A program made the position numbers and the translations under genes. DNA of 33,165 nucleotides from Thermomucor indicae-seudaticae. Lineage: Eukaryota > Mucoromycota > Mucoromycetes > Mucorales > Lichtheimiaceae. The DNA is taken from contig JSYX01000073.1 of assembly GCA_000787465.1 (NCBI GenBank), forward strand, positions 1 to 33,165. The letters run 5' to 3'. Shown piece after piece: positions 22,828-33,165 of this stretch; positions within the stretch are counted from its first letter, which is position 1; every line of letters begins with the position of its first letter. The notes below the pieces were generated by a model that was given only the letters and a program-made list of their open reading frames with translations, searched no databases and had not been told where the DNA came from.

Positions 22828-23793
22828 TTATCTAGAACAACCGGCACAGATCCACATCATCAACCGCCAAATCACAGCAATACCAGCCAAGGCCGTAACA
22901 CCAATACCAGAATACAACATGCCATCATGCACGACCTTGTCACAAATCGTATCACAAGACGACTGGGCTCCTTGGAGTTGATCTGGCAGTTCGCCACACT
23001 TGTTCACACAGTTGTTGGAAATCACTTGAGCGGCGATAATCAGAGCAATCCCAGCGGCAAGAAAGGCCAAGCTGATAAGCATACAGTAGCATGAGCAGCA
23101 GGTCATGGCTGGGTTGTAACAGCAGCAAGAATCGCAACAGCCTCGGTCGTCGTGGTGGCGCGGGTAAGTCTTTGGTTTGTAGGACTCTGCTTCGTTCAAG
23201 GGTGCAAGCGTGGGTCTGGCTGGTGCTGTTGCTGCTACTATGGGCGTTTTGGGTGAGGAAGGGTATTCGGGCTCTTCATCGTAGTACTGCTGGTTATAGT
23301 ACGTTTGTTGCGGCTGAGAAGGTGGATGGTAATCCGAATAGCCGTAGCTTTGTGGTGGCGGCGGCGGCTGCTGATGGTAATATTGCTGCTGCTGCAACTG
23401 TTGTTCTTCGCGTTCAGCCTGGACATAATCGGAAAGGGAGATCGCTTGAGGATCATCATAACCACCAGCAGAGTGTTCTTGTACATGGACTTGAGGACTA
23501 TTATAACCGCCAGCAGAGTGTTCTTGTAAAGGAACTTGAGGACTATTATAACCGCCACCTGGGTGGTGTTCTGGTAACGGAACTTGAGGATCGTTATAAC
23601 CACCAACTGGGTGTTCCTGTAAAGGAACCTCTTGTGGTGTTGTCGTACTCTGGGAATAGTGCGTGGACACTTCATACGGACTGGGCTGAGGCTGAGGCGG
23701 AGGCTGATGAGGTGAAAACGATGGTGAGTATGGCTGATGAGGTTGCACTAATGGAGCCGGTGGAGGATACTGGTTGGCATACGGATCAGCCAT
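22828..23793 (-). CDS. Pro/Gln/Tyr-rich membrane protein with 15-residue repeats and Cys cluster
   Basis: A single exon of 321 codons from ATG 23791-23793. Residues 1-210 are low complexity (Pro, Gln, Tyr) and contain four tandem units of the type VPLQEHxxGGYNxPQ (residues 56-116). Then follow a Cys-rich segment (CCDSCCCYNP...CCSCYC), a membrane helix at about 229-258, a short loop with four Cys and conserved-looking CGELPDQL, and a second helix ending in ICAGCSR. The Cys next to the helices are candidates for palmitoylation. The topology is of a two-pass surface membrane protein with a long disordered cytosolic arm. I do not know the family or role. It is 68 bp upstream of OTU1 on the same strand. 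Confidence 0.85.
   Translation of the reverse strand: MADPYANQYPPPAPLVQPHQPYSPSFSPHQPPPQPQPSPYEVSTHYSQSTTTPQEVPLQEHPVGGYNDPQVPLPEHHPGGGYNSPQVPLQEHSAGGYNSPQVHVQEHSAGGYDDPQAISLSDYVQAEREEQQLQQQQYYHQQPPPPPQSYGYSDYHPPSQPQQTYYNQQYYDEEPEYPSSPKTPIVAATAPARPTLAPLNEAESYKPKTYPRHHDDRGCCDSCCCYNPAMTCCSCYCMLISLAFLAAGIALIIAAQVISNNCVNKCGELPDQLQGAQSSCDTICDKVVHDGMLYSGIGVTALAGIAVIWRLMMWICAGCSR
23446..23628 (-). repeat. Tandem 45-48 bp coding repeats
   Basis: Four adjacent units code for the VPLQEH..GGYN.PQ repeats of the membrane protein. On the plus strand the shared words are GAACTTGAGGACTATTATAACC and close variants. The second unit is one codon longer. The array probably arose by unequal exchange. Confidence 0.85.
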
Positions 23794-24145
23794 TGCGGAC
23801 GCGCGATCTGGTATCTATGATAGTAACTGAAGAAAAGGGCCGTTTCTTTTTCTGATAACATTATTTTTGCAAATGATCACAAGGGCAAATCAGTACCTTG
23901 CCGCTTTTGGCCTGGTTCCTGGTTCACCAAGTGCAGAAAAATTTGATCCGCCAAATCAGAATTCACTTGGCATTCGCATGTTTGTTTCTCTTCCTTGTTT
24001 TATTTTGTAAAATTGTATGTATGATATTTTTTACATGCATTGGGGTTGTCTACATTTGTAAATGGGGAAAGATTAAATAACAACTAAAGAGCCAAAGAAA
24101 AAAGGAGAAGAAGGTAGAGGAATGGGGAATAAACGACGATCTTTT
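23794..24145. other. Intergenic space upstream of the membrane protein gene
   Basis: It separates two minus-strand genes and should hold the ABC pump 3' UTR and the promoter of the repeat-bearing membrane protein. It is AT-rich around 23990-24080. No gene is seen. Confidence 0.6.
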
Positions 24146-27100
24146 TTAACGTCTGGGTTTGCGGAACAAGAAGACAAAGAACGCAAAGGCAAGGACGTTA
24201 AAGATCCAGAAGGCCAAAAGGATACCCCAGTCACGATAGCGGTTATCAAAGGACCATCCGAGCTGTTCGTAATAGTCATCACCGTAGGAGAACTGGCAGT
24301 AGCTGCAAAGGTCCGTACTGTTGAGTGTGTCTTGGGAAATGTAACCCCTGCCGCCCGAGTTAAAGAACTCCTCGGTGTATTGCTGGCAGGTTTGACCCGG
24401 TGGTGGACGGAATTTCAGATAGTCGCGTTCGTCGCACTCAATTTTGAGGCCGTGCAGTTCGTTCACCATGAAGCCTTCAATCAGATAGTGGTATGGATCA
24501 AGCCAGTACATCCAAGCGTTCCAGAAGTGAGGCATGGCCTGCGGCGGCTGCATAATACCGGCAAACAAGATAAGGATGGACGAGAAGAACGGGTTGATGA
24601 CGGCAGCCATGGTGGGAGTCGTTGAGAAGGCAGCGATAAGGAAACCGAACGAGATCGAGAAGCCCATAAAAGTTCCAAACAAAAGGTAAAAGTAGCCAAT
24701 GCGATCGGATGAGGGTTGAAGGCCGGCAGTCCAGTAAAAGCAGAACATGAAAAGGGCATCTACAATGGATTGTTAGGAAAGCCGTTCTTTTGTCGAATAA
24801 CGTATGGTTCTTACTCACCAAATACCCAGATGTAAGGAAGTTCGACAAGAACGCATGAGAGTGCAAAGGGGAACCAGCCGTAGTATTTGGACGCATATTC
24901 TCTGCGGAACCATTGACGTTCTTCCATGAATCGGGGCTGAGCCAAGACAATCAGCGAGTTGGACATGATAAGTGTCGTGAAGATACAGAACAATCTAGAT
25001 AATAACAGAAATAAGCATCACTTGTACCTCGTCCTTTTGTGTCTTGCAACATTACCTGTTGGTCATATCAGCGGCCGAATTGCTGAGCTTCCAGTACGAG
25101 AAACCAGACATGAGACCGATAAAGATGACCTTGATCAAACGACCGACGTTGTAAGAAGGCGAGCGCCACCACGAGACGTTCATACGCTTGTAGACGAGCC
25201 AGAATTGCTGGAAGAAGTTGAGCGAGTACTTGTTGGGCTTCTTGACCTGGTTCTGATCGACCGAGTTGTGGATAGCCTCGAGCTCTTCGTTCAACTTCTT
25301 GCATTCTTCCGAGTTCTTCCAGATCTCTGCCCAGTCAGCTTGAGCGACACCAGCGGTACCGGCACCGACGACTTCAAGGATGTATTCGGCAGGGTTGGCG
25401 TTCGGCGAGCATTTGGAAGCACCGTGGGACTCAAAGTACTCAATCATTGTACGACTATCCGGACCGATTTCACCGTGATACGCTGTTTTACCGCCACGGA
25501 CCAAGAGCAGGATATGGTCAAAGTAGCTGAACAGGGTGGCCGAGGGCTGGTGGATGGTACAGAGCACAGGCCAGCCGGCATCGGCCAGCTTGCGGATGAA
25601 ACGGATAATGTTGAACGAGGATTGAGCATCCAGACCCGAAGTAGGTTCGTCCAAGAAGAGGAGCTTGGGCTTGGCCACGAGTTCGACGCCGATCGTGAGA
25701 CGCTTGCGTTCTTCGACGGAAATTCCCTTGTTGCTGCTGGCTGTACCGATCAACGCATCCGCGATGTTCTCCATTTCCAAGAGCTGAATGATTTGTTCGA
25801 CATAGGCATCTTTTTCTTCCTTGGGCACGTCGGCGGGTTGACGCATGTAGGCAGAGAATTTCAGGGCTTCACGTACAGTCGCGTTCGGGTTGTGGACATC
25901 CATCTGCTCACAGTAGCCAGTAATACGTTCAAAGTCGCTAAACAGCTTTTCGCCATTCAGATACATGCGTCCGTCAATCTTGCCAATCGTCTTGCGCTGA
26001 GCCAGAACGTCCAAGAGCGTGGTCTTGCCCGCACCAGAGGAACCCATCAGTGCCGTCAAATGGCCCGGCTTAACAATGCCGCCCACATCGCAAAGCAGTT
26101 GTCGTGTGCCACCCTTGACAGGCACCGTGTAGTTGATGTGCTGCCAGGAGAACGTGGTACCGTCGGTCACTCTCTCGAGTTGGCCGTTGTTCTTTTTCTC
26201 GTTCGCTTGAGCACGGGCCTCGGCGTCTTCCTTTGGAGCACGGTTGCGCTTGTAAACCTTGACTTGTGAGCCGCCTGCACCGCCCACGTCCACGTACTCC
26301 ATGAAAATGGCCGTCATGATCGTAAAGAAGAGGAAGAACAAAACAACGGCAACAAAGTCGATCCAGCGTTGCCAGGCTTCATAACCGTACGTAGCACTAA
26401 GATAGCTATCACCGAGCACATAGGTATCGCCAGGTTCAGCACCGTGCACAGAGCAGGTCCTGTAAGCAGGATCGGTGTAGGACGGACCAGCAGGGATGGA
26501 GTTGCCAACGCCTTCGCAAGAGAAATAGTTGCCGTGCAGTTCGTTGGAAATGATGGCCTTGTACGCGTACGCCATAGGATTGATCCAATAAATCCACATG
26601 AGCCAAGGGTGCATCTGCGTGTACGAAATCAAGTAGCCAGAGTAGATCAGGAAGGCGATCAGAACACAACTGGACAACTGCGAGCCGACAAAGAAGTTTG
26701 GCGAGATACTGCCAAACATGCGGAAGAAGCCGTTCATAGCCAGATTGACAAAGACCAAGTTGATCATATACGTGAAGTACTTTGATTCGGTATGTTAGCC
26801 AAAGCCAGGTTATACGGTACAGTCGAGTAAAAAGACATACCTGACCAGCAGTCAATGCCAGACCACTCATAAAGTAGACACAGATCTGGAAAATAATGAC
26901 TTGAATGAACGCAAGCGGGATATCAGCCACGACTTGAGCCACGTAAAAGAAGGATGGACGATAAAGGGCAAACGACTTGTGTTTCTCCAGAATACCACGG
27001 CCTTGCATAAAGGTAGCCAGTTCGGATTGGCAAATCAGCGTGTTGAAGGTCAAACTGAAGAACAGGAAACCGCCACGAGAGAATAGACCGGTTGCAGTTT

Positions 27101-28788
27101 TAGGCATCAGGAAGAAGACGGAAGACATGATAAGACCCTTGATGATCACACCACCGTAACGAGAGAACAAAGCGCCCTTGTCACCTATCATTACCGATTA
27201 GTAAATTTTGGTCTTTCTTTCTTGGGAGGGTTATATTAAAAGCTTACCATAAATTAGCTGGAACTGACGGATGGTCAAGGCCATGATTTGGTTGTAAGGG
27301 CTGGCAGTGAAGGGCGATTTCTTGGAAGCGTGCTTTTGATGGGCATCAACGACAGCTTGACGGAAAGCGAGATCGGGACGGCTCTGATTGATTTCTTCTT
27401 CATATTCTGCAAGGATGTCCTGCATTTCCTTGAAAATATCCGAGTTGAGGTAGGCCTCTTCAAACTGCTTGGGAGTCTGAGGCACTTTTCCTTCATAGCC
27501 AGGTTTTGGCTCACGTTCAAGGTGGTTGGTGATACCGGTCAAAAAGTCAGGCGTCGATTTACGAGGAGGAGCATAGAATCCGAGGTCTTCAAAGTACTGG
27601 CGTGCCTTGCCGACCGGACCAAAGTAGATGCAGTGACCCTCATAAAGCACCAGGGTATTGTCAAACAGGTCATAAATGTTGTCCGAAGCCTGGTACAAGG
27701 TCGCGACGGTGGTCTTTTTCAAAATGTCCGTCATGATGCGCAGAGATCGGACGTAATCGAGGGCGGATGCGGCATCCAGACCACGGGTACTGCAATCCCA
27801 GCAATTGATGCATGATCCAGTCGTCATTTGCTCAGCAATGGTCAGACGTTTGCGTTCGCCACCGGAAAGACCACGCACGAATTCGTTACCGACCATGGTG
27901 TCCATTTGCTTGGTGAGACCGAGCATGTTGCCGAGCATGTACAGGACATTGTTGACGAATTGGCCCTTGGCTTCTCCTTGAAGGCGTTTGCCGGGCGTCT
28001 TGAGACGCAAGGTGAATTGCAAGGTCTGGCGGGCAGTCAATGTAGGGTAGTTGATATCTTCTTCTTGGTTATAGCAGACTTCGCCCAGATAGTACTTCGT
28101 GAACTCTTTGGCGTCGATGCCACCGTACTTGATGTCACCCGATACTTCGGTGAAGCCTTTGCGGACACCCGACATGACGCGCAACAGAGTGGTGCAGCCG
28201 GCACCAGGACGACCCAGGACAAGAAGCATTTGGCCAGGCTTGCAGTAGCAGTTGATGTTGCTCAGAATCGTGCGGTCGTGGCCTTGTTTGCGGCCCCATT
28301 TCCAGAACTTGATCAGCGTTTCGATTATGGTGGTGTTGGTAGGAATCCATTGGGCATCCGCACCGAGACCCTTTGATTAAAAAATCATGTTAGCGATAAA
28401 GTAAAAATTGGACGGCTAAATGTTTTATGGTTACCTTGACGGTAAGGTCTTTGACAACGAGACCCAAATGCTTGGGCTGGAAACCTTCTTCACCCTGGCG
28501 ACGATCGATGCCGGATAGATAATCGGTCAAATCAAATTGTTCAGGAGCACCCTTTTCAACATCGCCGTTAGCTGGTGCAATGGTTGATTGTCGGGTCAGC
28601 TCACGACGCATTTCTTCGTAGCTGTTGATAGCTTCTTCATAGTTGACTGCATTTCCAGTGACTTCACCGAAGCCTCCAGCGCTACTCCTTTGTCGTGAAA
28701 GCGGTTCGCCCACGTTATTGTTGTTTCGATCATCGCGGTCGTCGTTCCTCCACGGTTGTGGTTGATGCTCAACCGCTTCCGTGTCCAT
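24146..28788 (-). CDS. Full-size PDR-type ABC multidrug transporter (ABCG)
   Basis: Exons 28788-28435, 28370-27248, 27184-26841, 26779-25056, 24994-24819 and 24759-24146 give 1444 residues, the normal PDR length, with the reverse order NBD-TMD-NBD-TMD. NBD1: Walker A GRPGAGCTT (171-179), signature LSGGERKR (288-295), degenerate Walker B region CWDCSTRGLD. NBD2: Walker A GSSGAGKTT (853-861), degenerate signature ISVEERKRLT, Walker B LLFLDEPTSGLD (about 980-991). This asymmetry, with Cys instead of Lys in the first Walker A, is the fungal Pdr5/Cdr1 hallmark: only one site hydrolyses ATP efficiently. The two membrane domains each have about six helices. It is a plasma membrane exporter of hydrophobic compounds such as azoles; substrates here are unknown. 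In the NBD1 Walker B region the common Asn after CWD is Cys. Confidence 0.96.
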
Positions 28789-28931
28789 AGGGATGTCCGT
28801 GTAGTATATGAAAAGAACGGAAGATCAAGCGTTTGTTCTAGATGCATCTTCCGCTTTTATATATAGGGACCAGGAAAAATTATAGCAGCGATCGGTTGTT
28901 AAACTAGGTCGTAGAGGTTGATAGAGGAAGT

Positions 28932-29088
28932 AAAATGATTATCCTTGACGTTGCTGGGCAATACAGGTACGACTTTTTCGGTCGGTGATCGCCTGTTTTG
29001 GTAGCGAAAGTGTTCTGTCTCAACGCGGAACTAGAATGATTTTCCTGATTACAGCCCAGATCGACGAAAGCCCTAAAATGATTATCCT
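28932..29088. promoter_or_regulatory. Repeated AAAATGATTATCCT element upstream of the ABC pump
   Basis: Two exact 14-bp copies (28932-28945 and 29075-29088), 143 bp apart, lie 144 and 287 bp upstream of the transporter ATG. A looser copy AGAATGATTTTCCTG lies between them at 29033-29047, and AAAATGATTTTCCC occurs at 29751. Each exact copy includes TTATC, a GATA-factor core on the other strand. The arrangement is typical of transcription-factor sites; the factor is unknown. Confidence 0.45.
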
Positions 29089-30053
29089 GTTAGAACACAG
29101 AACGCGTTGGCATGATAAGCCTATCTTCTGTCCAGACAGCACAGGGATAAATGAGAACGTCACGAGGATTCAAGTCAAACGGTTCAATTCCATTCTTAAT
29201 CTTTCTTGTTCTACACCATTTAGGGACCAAGAAGACTATCAAGAAGTACCAGGGTGCAGGGCAATCCGATTTCCGACGAGGAATTGCCGCTTTAACACAG
29301 TCTCTCTCGCCATTAGATCCGCCGCTCGAAAACCATTCAGAATGTAAATCAGCCAAGATATACACTGTCTATACATCATTGTCATAAGCCTAGTGGCGAC
29401 TTTGACATACTGTAGGCCCTTTTGTATATAGGAAGCGTGGCATGGGCCAGCCACTTGGCAACGGTTAAACATTTAACTCCAGATCTCAAACCTTCAGCAT
29501 TGCGGGCTCAGGTCATAATCGTTTTGCCGAATCATGGACCAGACGCCTGGTCCGACAGGTCAAGAAAAACCCATCGAAAATTCTGTCGGATCTCTTCAGT
29601 ATAATACTCGGCCTGCAGAATATCATTGCAAACACCAAGTTTCCAACGCTTGACCCAAAAACAGAAGAGTTACCGTGTTCAAAGGCGTAAAACATCATTT
29701 GTTGATCTTCTGAATCAAGATAACAAACCGCGTAATAGGGATCACTGTGGAAAATGATTTTCCCGCATTATTTCCTTTCATGTGGGGTGGCGTATTCTCG
29801 GATTCATCACCTCCTCGATAATTCGGCAAAGGGGGAGTAGGAGATCTAACTGTAATAAGCACTATTCCGATACGTTATCATGTTACGCGCTTACAACTTC
29901 TCCATATCTGCTATTGCCAGTATAACGATGCCTTTGAGGGCACCTCTTGAGGAAAATCCCGATTCTACCAGCGTAAATCATGCTTTATGCTTAGCTCAAA
30001 CTTGGTTTATAGCTGACGCAAAAGAGACATCGACCAACACAAACATTTTTTTA
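29089..30053. other. Intergenic stretch, no gene recognised
   Basis: About 1 kb between the ABC pump promoter and the KDZ relic. The short open frames have no domain-like content. A 6-bp inverted repeat GGACCA/TGGTCC lies at 29536-29553. I see no remains of the missing KDZ catalytic part here. Confidence 0.55.
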
Positions 30054-31386
30054 TCAATAAACTGAAATTTTTATTAGACCGTGAGCGCATCGCTCTTCGC
30101 ATATCCGCTCTGGCGAGGTCAACTTGTACAGGGTGGGTGAACTAGTGAACTCGCTTTCACATCCGCTATCGCCTTGCGACTGGACAGCGCTGCTCTCGTA
30201 CTTTCCTTGTAAGGCGTCGGCCATGAAAAACTTCTTGGGCTCTGCCTTGATGATATCCAGCTTGCTGGCTTTGCGCCGGCGAAGCTGGAAGTTGCCGTCC
30301 AAGGCGACAAACATGCCGTCCTGTCAATAAACACAAATCGTCAGGCGGTTTGGATTAGTGCCATGTCATACCAAAACGGTAGCGAACATCGCAAGCATCT
30401 TTAATCATGATTTACTTTACCTTTGGACAAGCCGGACAACCATCCTGGGCGGACATCAATGTTTGGTGTCCGCCGACCAGCAAGGCACCGTGACTATATC
30501 CATCATATCAAGGTATGCAAAGAACGCATTCCCGAGCGCCTTGCGGATGGCCTCGGGATTCTGTTAAATTAAGAATCATGAGAACTCTGTCTTCTCAAGT
30601 GACTAATAGTAGTTACCTTGTACTTGTGTACCAAAGCGCAAGCTCTCGCGAGCGCTTGGCACGCCAAGTGACCTTCCACCCGAAGTGCGGAATAGAACTC
30701 CAGCAACGACAGGTGGAAGGCCGTCTTGGGCACCGTTGGCGACGCTGCAAAAAGGTGATGCCGCATTAGAGTCGCTGCATCAGAGCGGCAATCACAAAAT
30801 GTTATTTTTTCCGTTTTTATACCCGTAAATACTTTGTAGTCAGCCCTATAATGTTCAATGTAGGACTTCATGGTTGCCATACCGGCCAGGAAAACACAAA
30901 GAACTCCTTTTTCGCGTTTAGTCATGCTGCAGTCGCATTGCATGGCCACCGGGACATTGGCGGTATATTGCGGACCGCCAGCGGCGAAGCAGTTGACGTA
31001 CTCCTCCGCAAGCGAAGGCAGCTCTTTCTTCCATGCTTCTTCTAGTTCGGCCAGCTTTTCTTGGTGCGATTTCCTAGGAGTTTCTTCTGTCGCAACATCG
31101 ACACCATTGTCACTGCAGACATCATCATATCCGAAATCGATGGCGTCGAATACCGGCTCTTCTTCTATTGTGAAATGTTATAGCTTTTGTTATTCAAGTG
31201 TTTCGGCTTTGTTTACCTGTATCTTCAGTGCGCTGGTGCTTGTTTGATGCGTTAACCGTTTCGTCATGACCATCCACCTGAGCTGCAGGACGCGTTTGGC
31301 AAGGAGAAAGATTTTGTCGGTTTCCAAAGCCAGCTCCCTTAAGTCCGAACTGAGTTAAAAAGTGGTCGCCTGGGTGTTCTCTTCAT
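30054..31386 (-). pseudogene. Decayed 5' fragment of a KDZ-type transposase (CxC-associated)
   Basis: Recognisable coding blocks are about 31365-31217, 31164-30617, 30560-30421 and 30320-30054. The second has CDCSM...ITFCDC and LMRHHLFAASPTVPKTAFHLSLLEF, and the last two have DGCPACPK and FVALDGNFQLRRR followed by FFMAD. These are the Cys-cluster and adjoining region of Kyakuja-Dileera-Zisupton transposases, large cut-and-paste enzymes common in fungi. The gene is broken: the only plausible ATG (31386-31384) runs into a stop after 15 codons in a different frame, a one-base shift occurs near 30488-30500, and after GLIKISVY the frame stops, so the catalytic domain is absent. Retained introns suggest decay of an element gene rather than a processed copy. 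Confidence 0.75.
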
Positions 31387-33039
31387 GCTGCTGTTGTTGT
31401 TGCTCCGAACACGGTATTGTCTGCCTCGAAGCAAAGTTCCATACAGACTATCGTCTAGCACGACTGGTCCGCGAAAAGAAAAAGTACGCGCTATACCGTT
31501 CCGACAACATGTGAAGGCTGCTGATCAGGTATGGAATAAAGTACCGAGCGTCTGCGTTTGTGGGGAAACTAATAACGTTCGATTGTGGAGACATTTGAAG
31601 ATTACCATGGTAGCGGGTTCTTTTCGGTGCGGCTAAAGCAGGCGGGAAGGCCTCAAGAAGTGTTTTTGCCATTTTGGGTCGTGTCGGCACGCGTTCATGC
31701 TGAAATTGTCCAAGCTCAAGTTGGAAAAACGGTGCTGAGGACGCGGTATGATCCAGTTAGTAAACGAAATGAGCCGCGGTTTGAAACTGTTTGGGTAAGA
31801 GAAAAACGAGAAGGAGACTTTTAGAAGGATTAAAGAGCTAATGGCCAAAAGTCATGGGTACCTGATCGTCCACGATGGACAAAGGATTACGTTCCTGGAG
31901 AACATGTCGGACTGCACATTTACGGATCGCACAAGTACCGCCGCGGACTCGTCAACTGTATTCGAAGCACACAAAGCCTGCAGGACGCAACAGCATTTGA
32001 ACCTGACCGTCTTTTCAGCGGGAATGACCAGCGCACCATCGACCCGTTTATGCTTTACCCGTCCACGGCGCTCCGGCTCGCCAAAGCCTATATCCAAAAA
32101 GCAGAAAACGACGCTGCAGATGCGTGGTTGCGCAGAACATATGGTGCGGACCAGACCCGGCTTGTCCAAGTCAAACTCCATCTGGAAAACGTTCAAGTCT
32201 CGCCAATCTACTACCCAGTCTTTGTCTACACAGTCCAGTATCTGGGACGAAATTTGCGGACGTTTGTGAATGGAAACGATTTGAGTGTAGGCGGTATGCG
32301 TGTCTATAACTGGAACCGTGTCGCGGCTGTTTCTGCGGCCACAATGGCAACTGTCATGACCATGACGGGCGGCATTGGCTGGGGAGGCATCAGTGGATCG
32401 TTCTGGGTAAATAAACGAATGGATTGGTGGAACCATTGCGGAAAGTATGTAGTGACTACAGCGTAGCTAGGTGTTGTGTTGCCGACACTGGCGACGTCGT
32501 TGCTGGCCGTGTACTTCCCAATCATATCATTACGCGTGCGAGACATGATACGACAGCATGAAATCAGGGCACAGGCGCAAGACATGCATACGTGGGATAC
32601 AGACTGGGTCAAGGCCTACAATGTGTTTGAGGAACAGACGCGTTATCGAGCATGGAAAACAGAGAGCGAATATAGACGGTTCGGTCAGTTTGGTACGCAT
32701 GACGATCCTCGTGGCTATTATCGCACCTTGGGAGTGGGTCCAAAGGCAACAACGGCAGAAATCCAATCTGCTTTTCGCCGGTATGATAATTTCTCAAAAT
32801 TTCACTGAGCTTCTCACTAATTGTTGCCTTACAGTCTTGCAATGAAGAACCACCCTGATCGGTATTCGCATCCTGAAGAAAAACGGAAAGCGACAGAAGA
32901 GTTCCAGAGGATATCCGCAGCATATAGCGTTCTGAGGGATCGTAAGTCTTGTGCCTGGAATTCTGTGGTTTTTCTGGGTTATTGACTTGTTCTTTCAGCC
33001 AAGAAACGAAAATCTTACGACCGAACTGGGAACGCTTAG
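31385..33039 (+). CDS. Membrane-anchored protein with C-terminal J-domain
   Basis: Exons 31385-31528, 31591-31794, 31852-32406, 32467-32780, 32835-32941 and 32999-33039 give 454 residues. The start MLLLLLLRTRYCLPRSK is hydrophobic then basic, like a mitochondrial or membrane-targeting signal. A long region of unknown fold ends in two adjacent membrane helices at about 273-300 and 302-322. The C terminus (about 380-454) is a J-domain with YYRTLGV, the helix II-III loop HPD at 412-414, and AAYSVLRDPKKRKSYD. It should recruit and stimulate an Hsp70 at a membrane, with the J-domain at the extreme C terminus. The compartment is not certain. Its ATG overlaps the presumed start codon of the KDZ relic on the opposite strand. 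Confidence 0.85.
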
Positions 33040-33165
33040 ATCCCTAATCGACAGGCTCATTGGTGATACGCATAACGTTACAGCGGAAAGATAGACGTAC
33101 AAGAATATTGGTTTTTGAATAACTTTTGGCGTCCTCGGTTGGTAGTGTTTGCGTCAACTTCAAGT

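Noticed and set aside
23091..23855. Plus-strand open frame of about 254 codons
   Set aside because: It mirrors the repeat-bearing minus-strand protein; the composition only reflects the antisense of Pro/Gln/Tyr codons.
24959..26269. Long open frame (over 430 codons) on the plus strand
   Set aside because: It is antisense to the ABC pump exon containing NBD2; the minus-strand frame has all catalytic motifs and the plus frame has none.
27288..28376. Two further long plus-strand open frames
   Set aside because: They are antisense shadows of NBD1 of the ABC pump.
31385..31636. Reading straight through the first intron of the J-domain gene
   Set aside because: The frame continues briefly but loses the downstream protein; splicing 31528 to 31591 restores a single frame to the J-domain.

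Overview
The window looks like nuclear DNA of an early-diverging filamentous fungus, most likely Mucoromycota and probably Mucorales; this is inferred from gene content. Genes are dense and rich in introns, most of them 48-75 nt with GT-AG ends. All exon coordinates were assembled by hand from splice sites and reading-frame continuity, without transcript data.

Left part (1-12.3 kb): an omega-like glutathione S-transferase (+); a 1.7 kb Tc1-type DNA transposon with about 136-bp terminal inverted repeats and a frameshifted DD34E transposase; mitochondrial ribosomal protein mL46 (+); a coiled-coil/zinc-ribbon protein of unknown role (-); a gamma-glutamylcyclotransferase-like AIG2 family protein (+); seipin (+); an Itc1/Acf1-type ISWI remodeller subunit (-); and a small tail-anchored CYSTM stress protein (+).

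Middle (12.3-16.3 kb): a gene-poor, more GC-rich stretch. It has no gene I recognise, but it carries repeated exon-intron modules whose intron-like blocks resemble one another more than their flanking exons do. This is the least explained part of the window.

Right part (16.3-33.2 kb): sulfhydryl oxidase ERV1 (+); TRM112 (-); the mitochondrial Rho GTPase GEM1/Miro (-, 15 exons); the deubiquitinase OTU1/YOD1 (-, with a candidate 1-nt microexon); a Pro/Gln/Tyr-rich membrane protein with 15-residue repeats (-); a full-size PDR/ABCG multidrug pump (-); a decayed KDZ-type transposase fragment (-); and a membrane-anchored J-domain protein (+) whose start codon overlaps the putative start of the KDZ relic.

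Several genes serve organelles: mL46, ERV1 and GEM1 act in mitochondria, and seipin in the ER at lipid droplets. The genes do not form an operon-like pathway. They are ordinary housekeeping genes in alternating orientation, interrupted by two decayed DNA transposons and the unexplained repeated module. No tRNA, rRNA or CRISPR array was seen.
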